Shown: positions 43,660 through 56,100 of the stretch, in pieces
How the letters are laid out: each line of letters begins with the position of its first letter
How positions within the stretch are numbered: the stretch's first letter is position 1
Assembly (NCBI RefSeq): GCF_019578655.1
Contig: NC_063259.1
Span: 17,884,489-17,948,488 of the forward strand
Length of the DNA stretch: 64,000 nt
Reading direction: 5' to 3'
Source: Ricinus communis
Lineage: Eukaryota; Streptophyta; Magnoliopsida; Malpighiales; Euphorbiaceae
Program-made: the position numbers and the translations under genes
The notes under the pieces: generated by a model
Seen by the model: the letters and a program-made list of their open reading frames with translations, nothing else
Told to the model about the DNA's origin: nothing
Database searches by the model: none

Positions 43660-44956
43660 AATCGGGTGAACCTAGAGTTACTACTGTTCACTATGTTATC
43701 TAGTCTAAAATAAGGTGTGAGAAGTCTAAACTAACTAACAAATGACTATGAATGCAAATATATAAATGAACAGCAACTAACAATCGAAAAACAACCGCAA
43801 CAAGAGAAACAAACCCAAGGGGGACCTAAGTGATGGAATTCTAAGGTTGATTTTATAAATTACCAATCTTGCTTACCCGTGCCTAAATCCTGAATCGAAC
43901 TCGGTTCCTCTCTGGAGCTCACCGAGTTCCTAAACCTGCACTAACCTAATGGAATCTCTTCCTATCAGATTATTATAAATTAGCATTAAGCATGATTTAG
44001 AACTATTAAAAGTTGTTAATTCTTAATCCGGCAAATAAATTAACCTTATCTCTAAGTGTTAACTATCAGTTCTTACTATTTAAATTCCAGTTGTAACAAG
44101 CATTTCTCAATATCAAAAAACAACCAAAAGACAATTAATTCAACGTCTCAAATTAACTGAATCAAACTTTATTACTGAATAGCAAGGAGATAATAAGAAT
44201 GGCAAATAAAAATCTAATAACTAAGCACAATCCATCAACAAAGTTGAACCCCAATGGGTTCGGCAGCCCTAGCTACTCATAATGAAAGAAACAAATACAA
44301 AAGGAAATAAACAACAAAAAAGGAAATGGAACGTGTAACCCCTCTTCTCTCGAATCGAAGTGGAAATGTTGCAAGTACCAACTTTGAAACCAACCTCAAG
44401 TATTGATCTCGGATGTCTTGATCAATCATCTAGAACCTTCAATCTTTGCTTGAATCTCCCAAATCAATCCTTTGAAATGATGTTGGTCTCCCAAAATGTC
44501 AAGAACAGAGGTGTAGAAGTGAGGGGTCATGCGCGTAGAGAAGTCCAGAAGTCAGAAGTGGAACCTTGTCTCGTTTTACGTGCACCTACTTATAGGCAAA
44601 AGTGTCATAGCCTTTGCCACGGCCCGTGCCACGATGCATGGCCTATGCAACGGGCACCAACATCCAAAAAATGCCAATCTTAAAAATTGTCCAAGGGAGG
44701 CCGTGCCACGGCCCGTGCAAAATCCTCGAAATGCGCACCAACAAGGAATCGAATATGACAAACATCTAATATGCGTAAATCATCCAAATAGCTTGGTTTC
44801 TACCTGAAAATCAATTGATTTCCCTTCAAGGAGTCCGAAAACCTGAAAAACTCATAAACATACCAAAGTGCGATCAAACAGGAATAAATATTACTCAAAT
44901 ACATGAATAAACGATTGATAAATAGTCAATAAACATGCATAGAATCATCTATATCA
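43660..44956 (-). repeat. Element F 5' LTR, lacking its last ~95 bp
   Basis: Aligns with 39,296-40,600 at roughly 95% identity in the part compared by eye. It starts abruptly at ATCGGGTGAACCTAG, next to ORF sequence, and ends ATCTATATCA followed by the AACAC target duplication. Confidence 0.88.
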
Positions 44957-45018
44957 AACACAATAACATTAAAATGAATAACAATCATAGAAAGAAACCA
45001 CAAAACTCTAACATGTTT

Positions 45019-47979
45019 TGTCACGACCCCACCCGTGGGTTTGTGACCGGCACTAGGGAATGGGTAGGCGTAAGGCCACCGAAACCCGTAGTAAGCCTGA
45101 CACTCACTGACTTAAACAAATCTCATCTCAAATTAATATTATTAAAGCCACAAATTATCTTAATAGCTACATTTTACATAATAAATTCGATCTGCCAGGA
45201 AAATTAGGCGAGATCCGAAACTCATGAAATTTACAACTGATACCTCTACTATTACTACTGCGGAGAATCTAAGATTTACCAATTTACATACCAAATCAAA
45301 TACATCACCCGATGATGAAGGAGTCGGGTTACTGAATAAGAGTCGCGGGAAGACTAACAGTCACGCATCTGAAAAAAAAAAGTAAATTGAGACTGTCAGT
45401 CTCGAGAGTGAGCTAAAATCATATATCTAAAACAGTTTCAAACATTTCAATATCACATTCATTTAATTTTAAAATAATTAATAAATCACGCGAACCATAC
45501 GTGTCATGTTAAAACATATGTGTCATGCCATGCTTAAACAAAAATTATTCCACATGCAACGGGACGGAGTACTTCAGTAGAACCCTAATCCCAACTCTAA
45601 CATCTCGATTTATTTCAACACTTATGTCTCAACTAACCTCAACTCTAACATCTCAAAACTCTCATTCCAACAGGACTGGCGCCCAGAGAGCAAAGCTCGA
45701 CCAGGGACCTTACCTCTAGTCCGGTCACTTAACTCTTAGCCTTAACCTTTCGGCTCTCTTATCCAATAAGACTGGCGCCTAGAGAGCATAGCTCGAACAG
45801 GGACCTTACCTCCAGTCTGGTCACTTAAATTTCCAAATAAGCCGGCGCCCAGAGAGCAATGCTCGACCAGGGACCTTTACTCCGACAACCACACTCTACT
45901 AAGCCCAAAGAGCGATGCTCGACCAGGGTAGGTCCTAATCTTTCTTTCTTAAAATTTTTACCTCTTTACCCTTTCCCTATCTCTCTCAAATTATATTGGA
46001 ACACTCATCCAACTCCTATGTTCTACTGCCGTCCCATCCTGAGTCATCATGCAATATTAAAATTGGTGATAAAGGAAAAACATATTTAAATAGTAATTAA
46101 AAGCGTCATGCAAATAATAATAATAATTAAATGAAAAATTAAAATTTACAAATGAATAATCATAGTAGCAAATCAAATTTTATGCATGACACGTGCATAA
46201 GAGATATATGACTTTAACTCACAAGTTTGGCGACCTCCTAACTCTGCTCCGGTGCCTCGGTTGGAGCGAGCCGAACAAACGGACAATCTAGTCATGGAAA
46301 ACAATTTATCAAAACGCTGAAACAATCGATCATTAATCCTAGGTTTAGACTCCTAGGACTAACTGTCTAAGAATCTCGACTCAGGAGAATTCTACCGAAA
46401 ATCCAGCAGAACCTCCCCTACAACACGAACATTACCCCCCATAAAAACAGTTCCAGGACCTGCCAGAAAAATACTACAAATATCCAACAATTCAAACAAC
46501 GGGAGTCGGGTCCCCAGACTTCACTATTTTCCCGACTCCGCCACACAGCACAAAACACAAGGCAGGCAAACCGACAGACAATTACTTTTGACTCACAAAT
46601 ATCATCAAATACTCAACATAAAACAATAAGCACAAATTTAAAATCAAAGGATTTCTAAGATCAACGGCCAGAGAAAATTACCGAGACGCTCGATCGCTCG
46701 GTCGACTCGCCTCTGGCCGCTGGAGTCTGATCGACGATCCGAACACACCATCAGACTCACAACGACGCGCTGATGACGATCCCTGCTTCTAATTTTTCGA
46801 TCTGACACTCAATCATCCGGAGAGATTTTCGGACCATCACGGCAGCCGGTTCGCAAACGGAGCCCGATCGCCACGAAACCGGTGCCATTGCGAAGCTTGA
46901 GCTGAGGAGAGTCGGGATACGTCCTTCGATCGTCCATCCTCCGCCGAGCTCGGAAGAAAAACGCCTACCGCCACTCTAAATTTCACTTTGCCGGATCTTG
47001 CAACTCCGGCCACCCCGTGCGCCGCCATCGCCGGAAGAGAGCCTTGCCGAGGAGCCGATCGCCACTCGACTCGCCAACATTGCGGAAGCAATGGAACGGC
47101 CTCCGGGCCGCCAGCGATTCTGCTAGACGCTGCTTCGCGCCCACCGCCTACTACTCCGACGGCCAGCCCGCGCACTTCCAAAGCCGCCGCCTTCCTCTTC
47201 TTCTTCTTCGGCCATCACCCTCTCTCTCTCTCTCTCCTGATCTACTTTCTCTCTCCCTGATCCTTCCTTCTTTCTTTCTTCTTTCAATATTGACACTAAG
47301 CCCCCAAACTTTTTCTTATTATAATTTAGTCCCTGAACTTCCTTAATTACTTACAATCTCATCCTGCAGAATTTCAATTTAACCCCTAAACTTTTCTTTA
47401 TCCTTTCAATTAAGCCCTTAACTGTTTAATTTAGGCCAAATCCGAATTATTGAAAATACACAATTACACAAATACCCATGACCGACATATTTATTTACAA
47501 AAATACCAAACTCACAAATTTCCATTAAACCCTCATAATAATAAAATTATACTTTTAATCCTTATTCCAAAATAATCCTCCAATTAAATCCCACACACAA
47601 TTAAATTAAATAATCAATTTCCAACTTAAAATTTAATACTACTAATCAATTATAATACCAATTTTCCCCAAAATTCTTTTATAAACATCCTTTACAATTT
47701 CTACCATAACTTTCCAATATATAATTTTATTTATATATATATACATTTGGAAAAATTTTGAATAACCAAATAAAAATATAATTTATTCCTCAAATAATTT
47801 ATTTAATTAACTCCTTAAAAATCAAACTAATTGGATATGGAAAATAACTCATTTGTTTGTCTAACATTAACATTTAAAATTTGTATTTAAATCATTCCAA
47901 TTAAACCGAATAAAAATAAAGCTAAAATTAACTTAAATAAAAACTCATTATTAAATATATAAAAATTCCGGGTGTTACA
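45019..47979 (-). mobile_element. Element G: solo LTR, chromovirus (Tekay/Del)-like
   Basis: 2,961 bp, plus strand TGTCACGACCCC...GGGTGTTACA, with perfect TGTTT duplications at 45,014-45,018 and 47,980-47,984. The sense strand starts TGTAACACCCGG and ends GGGTCGTGACA, as in long LTRs of Tekay/Del chromoviruses. There is no internal domain and only one LTR unit, so this is a solo LTR left by LTR-LTR recombination. It contains a minisatellite (45,673-45,940) and a GC- and CpG-rich block at 46,650-47,200, presumably the transcribed leader region downstream of the promoter. The lineage is assigned from the termini only. Confidence 0.8.
45673..45940. repeat. Imperfect minisatellite inside solo LTR G
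   Basis: Four tandem units, ~35-95 bp, built around GGCGCCCAGAGAGCAAAGC and TCGACCAGGGACCTTACCTC. They start near 45,673, 45,770, 45,841 and 45,900. Unit length varies by loss of the 3' part. Confidence 0.85.
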
Positions 47980-48848
47980 TGTTTCTAACAAGGAAATAGG
48001 AAAAAACAATAAAGAAAGTTAGAAGAGAAAGGAAATATGATGATGTGAATGCTTTGAAACCCTCAGATTGTCACTGTATTGTGCAAATCATTGAGTCATA
48101 GAAGTATAGGAGGAAGTTGATCCAAAGATAGGGTAGGAATCTAGAGTGTTTAATGGGTTTTATATTTATTTTTGGAAATCACTGTATATATGCCAAAATC
48201 TTACCAATCGTTCTATGCTCAGTTGCCTTCCCTAGCCTAGGTTTCCTTTTCTATTTATAGGGAAAGGTTTAAGGAAACCCTGGAGACTTAGATATATATT
48301 CTAATTTGTTTGATAAATATCCATAATTAAAAAATTTAGTTTTTGAACTTATCAAAATGTTTAATGATAATTATCGATAAATATTAAAAATATTATAAAA
48401 ATCATTAAAAATTTGAATAATTATTAATAATATATTCTAGAAGATGTATTTTTATTTATTTTATTATTTTAAAGTGAAAAATACTAAAAAAAATGACATG
48501 AAAATTCAATTTTTGGACCAATTCGCACTGTGCAGAGCCGAGCGACACTGCATAGAGCTGATTGGGCTCTATGCTAAGACGACTAGCTTAGAGGGTAAAA
48601 GGTTCTGAAAATTTTTACAGTTTAGTCTCTGAACTTGTAAAAACCGTCATTTCACCCCTCAAACTTAATTTTTTCCATCGATTGGGTCCAAATTGATTAT
48701 AGAAAAGCAATTTTGGTTCAATTATTCTCAATTCTCACTGGGATTCTCCCGTCCTCAACCTTTTGAGACTCGAGAAAGGCAATGATTTTTATCATTAGGT
48801 TTTTTCGTAATTCCCTTGGTATCTAAATTCAAAAAATGGGTGCTGACA

Positions 48849-49045
48849 GGTTGGTTTTCAAGAAGTAATGGGCGTTGTCTCTAAATCAAAGCTAGAAGTT
48901 TCTGCATGCATCTACCTCAGAAGTGGTCTTCGAGATGTTATGAGCTCATGAAGTGTAGTTATAATATCCGTTTATTCATATCCTTGATCTTTATTATTTG
49001 TCTCAATTTATTTAGTCATGCACATGTTTATAAATCTCAACAAAC
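48849..49045. other. Spacer between two inverted Tat LTRs
   Basis: 197 bp. The left part holds one degenerate 28-bp minisatellite unit (GGGCGTTGTCTCTAAATC). The right part (48,970-49,045) is the reverse complement of the B1 3' untranslated region at 13,165-13,260. It is thus internal 3'-end sequence flanked by LTR starts on both sides. Confidence 0.6.
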
Positions 49046-51277
49046 TGGAGGCAAACTATTCGCTTTCCAAATCTAGATATCAAGAAAATTATGGAAAACC
49101 CAATGATGAAAACTGTTGCTTCTTCTAGGTCTTATAGAGTTGAAAATGGTTAAACTCCAACTAGGATTACGAGTAATTAAGCCAAATATTGTTTTCTGAA
49201 ATCAGTTTGGACTAAATTGACAGGAAAATTAAGTTTTTAAGATGAAATTGAACTTATTAAAAAGTTTAGGGACTAAATTGTACACTTTTTTAAAAGTTGC
49301 CAACCTAGAGCCAATCGACTCTGCATATAGCAGGTCGGCTATAAACAGTTCAATTGGCTTGAAACTCGGGTTTTCTTATGTTGTTTATGCATTTTTCAAA
49401 TTTAAAACATCAGTAATTATTAAAATAGGTCTTCTATAAAGTTTTTATTGATAATTATTTGAATTTTAAATATTTTTTATGATTAATTCAATATTTATCA
49501 ATAATTATCATTCAAAACATTCTTTAATAAATCCTCTAATTATTTAATAATTATGGTGATTATCAATAATTAAGGAGATGTATATCTTGAATTTTAGGAT
49601 TTTCTATGAATAAAAAAGGAAACCCTAGAGGTAAGGTGTTGGTAATTCATGGCAGAGGATGACCAGTAAGTTTTTTGGCAAACATACTGAGACTTCTAAA
49701 AACTAAACACCAAATCCTAAACACTCTAGATATCTATCCGATCTTTGAATCAACCTCGTTATCTACTCTTGAGACTCGAGGATTTGCTCAATACGGTGAC
49801 AACTTGAGGATTACTAACCTCATTACATCATCATGATTTTTTCCTCTTTTAATGCCTTTCTTATGAATCTAGTAACATGCCTAGGGTTTACATGATGCTA
49901 TTTGTTGATTGCTTCATATGTTTTGCATGATTAGAGCTAGGAATGCCATGTTAAAATATGATAACTTATTAGTTTCATTATAAAAGCATGCTAAGGATTT
50001 GAACTTGACAACTTATGTTAAGCATATTAGGGTTCTAAATTTGATAACTTAATGAATTTGCATGATAGATCTAAGCTTTGATATGTTTATATTAGAATTG
50101 TATGATTTAGGTATTGAATTGTTGACCTTCTATCTATTTTGAATAGTTGTTATATTTAGTTAGGTTCAATTACTGTAAGTGTATTTTAAGTTCAATTATA
50201 TCATATTGTCTTAAAAGTTGGTTCAATTATACATTTTGGTGTGTCTCTTACGTGTATTAATCATATTTTGTGTGTTCTGTGCATGTTTTATAGAATTCAA
50301 AGCATCTATTGTTGAATCTGGCTTAAAAACCCCCCTAGAGTTTATCAACTTTATGCACATCCGATCAACTCTGTAATGTAGCCAATTGGTTGTTCATTCG
50401 TTAATCGCATGTTTTACTAATTTCTAAAGATTTTAGATGATTTTCGGCCTTTATTGCATTTTTTAAACAATTTTAAATTATTTAGTTGTAGGAGGATTGT
50501 AATAACCTAGTAATTTTTTTTGCTTTTTTTTTATTTTGCTTTATTTTGATTTATTTTTATAACATATGATGACAAATGCATGTTTGACTGATTGATAACT
50601 CAAATTGATTATCTAGACTTAAGGCTTTCAATTTGGATTTTGGCATGAAAATTGTAGTCCATTAGATTAATATGATAGTAATTGGGGCTAAAAGTAAAAT
50701 TAATTAGACTTAGGTGGGCTTTGCCATGCTAAATAAGTAAACTAACCCATTTAGACTTAGATAATTAAAACAAGTTCGGGCATGTAAAGTTTAGCCCATT
50801 TAGTATTAAAGACTAGTAAATTTGGATTCAATAAATAAACAATTAGGCTAGACTAAGTAGGTCTCTTTTGCATAATTGAATACAAAATTAGGTTAATCAA
50901 ATAAAAATGGGATTTGAGCTCAGCTTAATAAAATGAGCTAGAATTATTTGGACCTAACATGTTTTATTATTTGATATATATAAAATTATTATGTTGCATT
51001 TTATAGGGAATATATTATTAATTGATAAAATTAATGGTAGGGATACACAAATAAAGGAGTTGGTTTTCGAATCTATTTATGGATGTGGAAAAGCTTACTT
51101 TTGAAATCTAGTTATGCTACATAAAAGTAAATGTGTCCTAATGAACTTACCTAAGTGGTGACTCTCTTTTTCCGCCCTAGTCTCTATGATTTGTTAGCAT
51201 ATTTTCAATTAGGTCGAAAGTCTTGTAGTACTATAGTTGTTAGGACACTTGGATGCATGCTTGAAACCGCTGCCCAC
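49046..51277 (+). repeat. Tat-family LTR B3, inverted relative to B2
   Basis: About 2.2 kb, sense on the plus strand. The start (TGGAGGCAAACTATTCGC...) matches the reverse of 48,720-48,848, and the end (TTGAAACCGCTGCCCAC) is the reverse of 38,228-38,250. The middle also matches (for example 50,930-51,010 against 38,390-38,460). Well diverged from B2. It holds no insertion at the sites used by F and G. Confidence 0.75.
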
Positions 51278-51308
51278 GGTACTCTTTTGATATCCTATCA
51301 CAAGTCAG

Positions 51309-52016
51309 GTGGAAAATGGATCAATTTGCCTCCTAAACTTATATCTAAGGATCAAATACACCTAATTTAGACATTTTTTTTAGCAAATAGCCCCCTTAAT
51401 TTATGTTGAAGGATAAAATATACCAAATCTAATTTTTTTTCCAGCAAATAACCCTCTAAATTTGTGTTCAATAGTTAGATACACCCAATTTTTTTAAAAA
51501 AAGTAAATAAACATTAGATTTTTAGGCTTTAGTTGAATTATAAAATTAAAAATGATATTTATTTTATTAATTTACTGATATAATATCTAACGCGTTATAC
51601 AAGAACATATTAGGTAAAATTACAAATTTAGATTTAATTAACCAAAAATGATAAATTATAAGCCTATTTATTAAGAAAAATAAAATTTAACTTATTTAAT
51701 TTTTAGAAAATTAAAATTTGACTTATTTAATACTTACTATTTTTAGGTTAATTAAATCTAAATTTTGTTAAAATACATTATTATATAGAATAATACTAGA
51801 TATAGTATCAGTATATTAATAAAATAAATATTATTTTAAATTTTTATAATTTAATTAAAATTTAAAAATTTGATATTATTTTATTTTTAAAAAATTTAAA
51901 TTAAATTTATTTAATTTATAAATATAAATTTAAAAATTATTTACTAAAAAAATTTAATTCATTCATGTATTTAATTTTGGACATAAATTGGAGATGCAAA
52001 TTGAACCTTAAACCAC
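51309..52016. mobile_element. MULE-like inverted-repeat element, upstream of NPR gene
   Basis: Imperfect terminal inverted repeats of ~50 bp: the left end GTGGAAAATGGATCAATTTG pairs with the reverse complement of the right end (…CAAATTGAACCTTAAACCAC). The inside is AT-rich non-coding DNA. It resembles the element in NPR intron 3 (same GGATCAATTTG core). The flanks do not show a convincing target duplication, so the superfamily is inferred from the related copy. Confidence 0.55.
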
Positions 52017-52452
52017 CTAGACAGCTATCGTAAATTTAGCAAAACCCTTTGCAGAGAGCGTAGACCTTTCTATTTTTGTTTTATTTCCGTTTTTTTATGT
52101 CTTCAGAGAGAGGGCAAATAAATAACTAAAGATTGACGCCATTGATTGCGTAAGCAGAACACAGCTACGATTGCTGACGAAACCAATATCGTCACCAAAA
52201 CGACTTCACCTCCCTAACGACTCCGCCACCACCACCGACCTGTCAAAACACCACTTCCCAGAAAAAGTTATATATTTTTACTTTTTCTATTATTTTTATT
52301 TTTATTTATTTATTCATTTATTTTTACATTACCAAACATATTTCCCTCTTTCTCGCTTCCTTGCTCTGTTCCTTTGAAAGCGAAAAATGAAGTTTCGGCC
52401 ACAACACACATATGCCACGTGCTCATGAAATTCATCGTTACCCACTTTCTTC

Positions 52453-52498
<46 letters not shown>

Positions 52499-53138
52499 AA
52501 CGCTTCTGGTTTCAGTTTTCTTTCAACTTCTGGGCATCTCTTGGATAGATAGATAGATCTGGTTTTTTTTTTTAGCTTTTCTTTTTTTGGGATTATTTCA
52601 TATAGATTTTGTGCTGATATTAACAATTTACTGTGTATAAATTGTTTGTTATTGTAGTATGTTGACTTGATGGTCTTTGATTAAACTCAAGCAAGAAAGT
52701 TCCTGCCAATTTTTATAGCTATAGCGAATAATCTAACTTACTGTCAATAACAAAGCCTTGACTTTTGCCAATGTTTCATGTTTATTTGTCTTTGTTATGG
52801 GAGTTCTACAAATGATTTCAATTGAAAAGTATCAATTTTAATTACTTAATTTGATCGTGTTCATATCTGTATGCTTGTTTGTGCAATACCCATTTCGAAT
52901 TCAGCTATAAAAATTATTTATTCTTGTGTTAATTTGCTGGGTTTTGAATGTCAAGAGTGCTTTGTTTTTTAATTCTAAATAAGTTTTCCTAGCTTAAAGT
53001 AGTCTGTAATTATTATTTTCCTTTTCGAGTCTTTTTTGCTTTCTTTCGATGAAAAGTTCATCGATATTAAGTTTGGAAGAAGGTAGCTATAAGTTATGGA
53101 CCATAGTTAACAATTTATAGAAATTCTCAAGTAGATTA
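52017..53138 (+). promoter_or_regulatory. Promoter and 5' leader of the NPR3/4-like gene
   Basis: Motifs seen: TGACG (TGA-type bZIP core) at 52,134-52,138 and 52,175-52,179; CACGTG G-box at 52,416-52,421; W-box-like TTGACT near 52,663 and 52,748; a TATA-like TTATATATTTT near 52,267. The (CT)n tract at 52,456-52,495 probably lies in or near the 5' UTR. TGA factors are the known partners of NPR proteins and WRKYs bind W-boxes, so the motifs are plausible, but short motifs are common by chance. A leader intron cannot be excluded. Confidence 0.45.
52456..52495. repeat. (CT)20 microsatellite
   Basis: Forty bases of CT dinucleotide repeat ~650 bp before the start codon, a usual place for such tracts in plant 5' leaders. 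Confidence 0.95.
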
Positions 53139-56100
53139 ATGGCTAATTTATCCGAGCCATCATCATCTTTGAGCTTTACTTCATCTTCTCATGCATCAAA
53201 TGGCTCCATTACTCAAGCCATATCGACCTCTTCAGGCTTTGAGGCAAGGTCTAGTCTTGAGGTGATCAGTTTAACCAAGCTCAGCTCCAATTTAGAGAAG
53301 CTGCTGATTGATTCCAGTTGCGATTATAGTGATGCTGATATTGTTGTTGAGGGTAAACCTGTGGGCATTCATCGATGTATTCTAGCTGCTAGGAGCAGGT
53401 TTTTCCATGACTTATTTAAACAAGAAAAGGGGTCTCTAGAGAAGGATGGGAAACCAAAGTATTGTATGAATGATTTGTTACCTTGTGGAGAGGTTGGATA
53501 TGAAGCCTTTCTTATTTTCTTGAACTACTTGTATACCGGAAAACTTAAGCCTTCACCAATGGAGGTATCAACTTGTGTTGATAACGTATGCACTCATGAT
53601 GCCTGTAGACCTGCAATTAATTTTGCTGTGGAATTGCTATACGCCTCATCCATATTTCAAGTACCAGAGCTGGTTTCACTTTTCCAGGTCAGTGCTTTGT
53701 GTATAATGTATAATTTTACTGGAGCAGCAATTCAGAGGTTCCAATTATGCGTGACATCTCTATATATTTGTATTGTTGATACATTTGTATTGTTGCTTCA
53801 TTATGGTATATTTGTAATGTCGCTTCATTATGGTATATTTGTAATGTCGCTTCATTATGGTATGCTTTTTTTCATGGAAGCTTTCGTAGTGAAAAGAAGA
53901 GGCCACTTTGTTATGAGATAAGTGAAAAAGGGAAAAAAAAAAAAAAAAACTAGGGGCCCTTATTTTCATCTGTAAACTGCTTTTTGGACTCTGACAAAAG
54001 TCTAGAAAAAATTTAGTGATATCGTACTTTATATGTTTACAGAGACGCCTTCTTAACTTTGTTGGTAAGACTTATGTGGAGGATGTAATCCCAATCCTGG
54101 TTGTTGCCTTCCATTGTCAATCAAATCAGCTTGTTGCTCAATGTGTGGATAGAATAGCAAGGTCAGATCTTGATAACATCTCAATAGAGAAAGAGCTTCC
54201 ATATGAAGTTGCAGAGAACATTAGATTGCTTCGCATAAAGCCTATTTCTGATGATGAAGAAAACGTTGAGGTTGTGGACCCCTTGCGTGAAAAGAGAATC
54301 CGAAGAATTCACAAGGCATTAGATTCTGATGATGTTGAGCTGGTAAAACTTCTTCTGACAGAGTCTGAAGTGACAATGGACGATGCCAATGCACTTCACT
54401 ATGCTACAGCATACTGTGACCCTAAGGTTGTTTCTGAGGTGCTTGGCCTTGGTCTTGCTGATGTGAACCGTAGAAATTCACAAGGCTATACAGTTCTCCA
54501 CATTGCGGCAATGCGAAGAGAACCATCAGTGATAGTATCTTTACTGACGAAAGGGGCTTGTGCTTTAGATTTAACATCAGATGGGCGAAGTGCTGTTAGC
54601 ATCTGCCGAAGGTTGACCAGGCCAAAAGATTATCATGCTAAAACAGAGCAGGGGCAGGAAGCAAATAAAGACCGGCTATGCATTGATGTTTTAGAGAGAG
54701 AAATGCGGAGGAACCCGATGGCAGGAGATGCTTCTATCACTTCCCAAGCAACGCCTGATGATTTGCACATGAAGCTTCTGTACTTGGAGAACAGAGGTAT
54801 TATCATACAGATGATATTTTTGAACTTGAATGGCTAATCTTTTTCACTGAACTTGATATACAGTTGTGTGTTAGTTTTTATTTGTCTTATTCTCAATGGA
54901 ACCAGTTGTACTCTGGATCTCATTGTGTTACAGAGAATTATATTCTATGTTCTGATTCATAACTATTTGTGATGATCTGGTATATCAACTTCCTCAGTGT
55001 TCTAAGATTATTGAATTTGATTTTATGAAACAGAAAATTTTGGTTATTTCTTGAATCTCTTCCTCATCCATGATAATAATGATGTTTTGTTCAAGAGACC
55101 CAGATATTAAGTTTGTGTTTTACTTAAAGAAAGCTAAGCTAGTTTTCTGGAGAACTTCTCTAAGAAAATTAGAAAACAGAATTTTTGTTCAATTGGTGTA
55201 ATTCTGTAAATAGAAAATAGAAAACCAGTTTTCTGTGTTTTCCAAATTGTAACTAATCTTTGAAAATCAAGTTTAACGTGTTTTCTATTGTTGTCTTCTA
55301 TACAAAATGTATTGTTTTCCATTTAGAAAACAAATGAAGTTTCCATTTAATGTCCAATTATAGCAGAAGTTTAGGTTGTTACCCAGTTTAACATCAACCA
55401 TCTATTTTTTTTTTTCTTTTCCTCTTATTCATTATTGCATGGGCTATTATTATCTCATTCCCTCAATTTTGTATTATTTTCTTATCTAGATCCTAACGCC
55501 AGAATTTATCTTTTTTTTTTTTTGTCAAACGTTTTTTTTTTTTTTTTTTCATTTCCTTAAAGTAAGTCTCCACCATTTTCACTATGTTTACTTAATTGAT
55601 TTTTTTTTCTCACAATTTTTTATTCATTCATTCTTTTAAATGTGTTACTTTTTATATCTTTTAGGTATATTATATGTTTTACAACAGTTTTTTTTAACAT
55701 CTTAAGTATTAAAGTCATAATAGAAAGACCACATTTTGATTCTTAACTACAGAATATAACTGTCAGCAAAATGCTTTTCTAATTTTCTAAGTTAGAATAT
55801 AGTTCTCTCTTCTTAATTAATGAACACAGTTCACTATGTTTACTTCATTGATTTTTTTTTTCTCACAATTTTTTATTCATTCATTCTTTTAAATGTGATA
55901 CTTTTTATATCTTTTAGGTATACTATATGTTTTACAACAGTTTTTTTTAACATCTTAAGTATTAAAGTCATAATAGAAAGACCACATTTTGATTCTTAAC
56001 TACAGAATATAACTGTCAGCAAAATGCTCTTCTAATTTTCTAAGTTAGAATATAGTTCTCTCTTCTTAATAAATGAACACAGTTTCCAGAATTCACAGAA

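Larger units (their letters stand above)
39204..44956 (-). mobile_element. Element F: Athila-like element, internally deleted
   Basis: Target duplication AACAC at 39,199-39,203 and 44,957-44,961, a perfect match. The 3' LTR is complete (39,204-40,600), followed on the minus strand upstream by PPT, 3' non-coding DNA and the env-position ORF. At ~43,655 that ORF runs straight into the 5' LTR, which has lost its last ~95 bp. One deletion therefore removed the LTR end, PBS, gag, all of pol and the start of the env-position ORF. Confidence 0.9.
38228..48848 (-). repeat. Tat-family LTR of B2, split by insertions F and G
   Basis: The LTR proper is 38,228-39,203, then 44,962-45,018, then 47,985-48,848, about 1.9 kb together. 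The plus strand starts TGTGGGCAGCGGTTTCGAG and ends GGGTGCTGACA; in sense orientation it is TGTCAGCACC...CGCTGCCCACA. The uninterrupted LTRs at 61,324-63,439 and (inverted) 49,046-51,277 show both empty sites. Confidence 0.8.

Noticed and set aside
44962..45018. Possible separate small element between F and G
   Set aside because: These 57 bp align with LTR B4 and are simply the LTR segment left between two insertions.
46837..47346. Open frames of ~90-114 codons in the GC-rich part of solo LTR G
   Set aside because: GC-rich sequence has few stops by chance. The frames overlap on both strands, have no recognisable domain, and lie inside an LTR with firm borders.
53760..53969. Minus-strand frame in NPR intron 1
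   Set aside because: Translation of the 27-bp tandem repeat and a poly-A tract in an intron.
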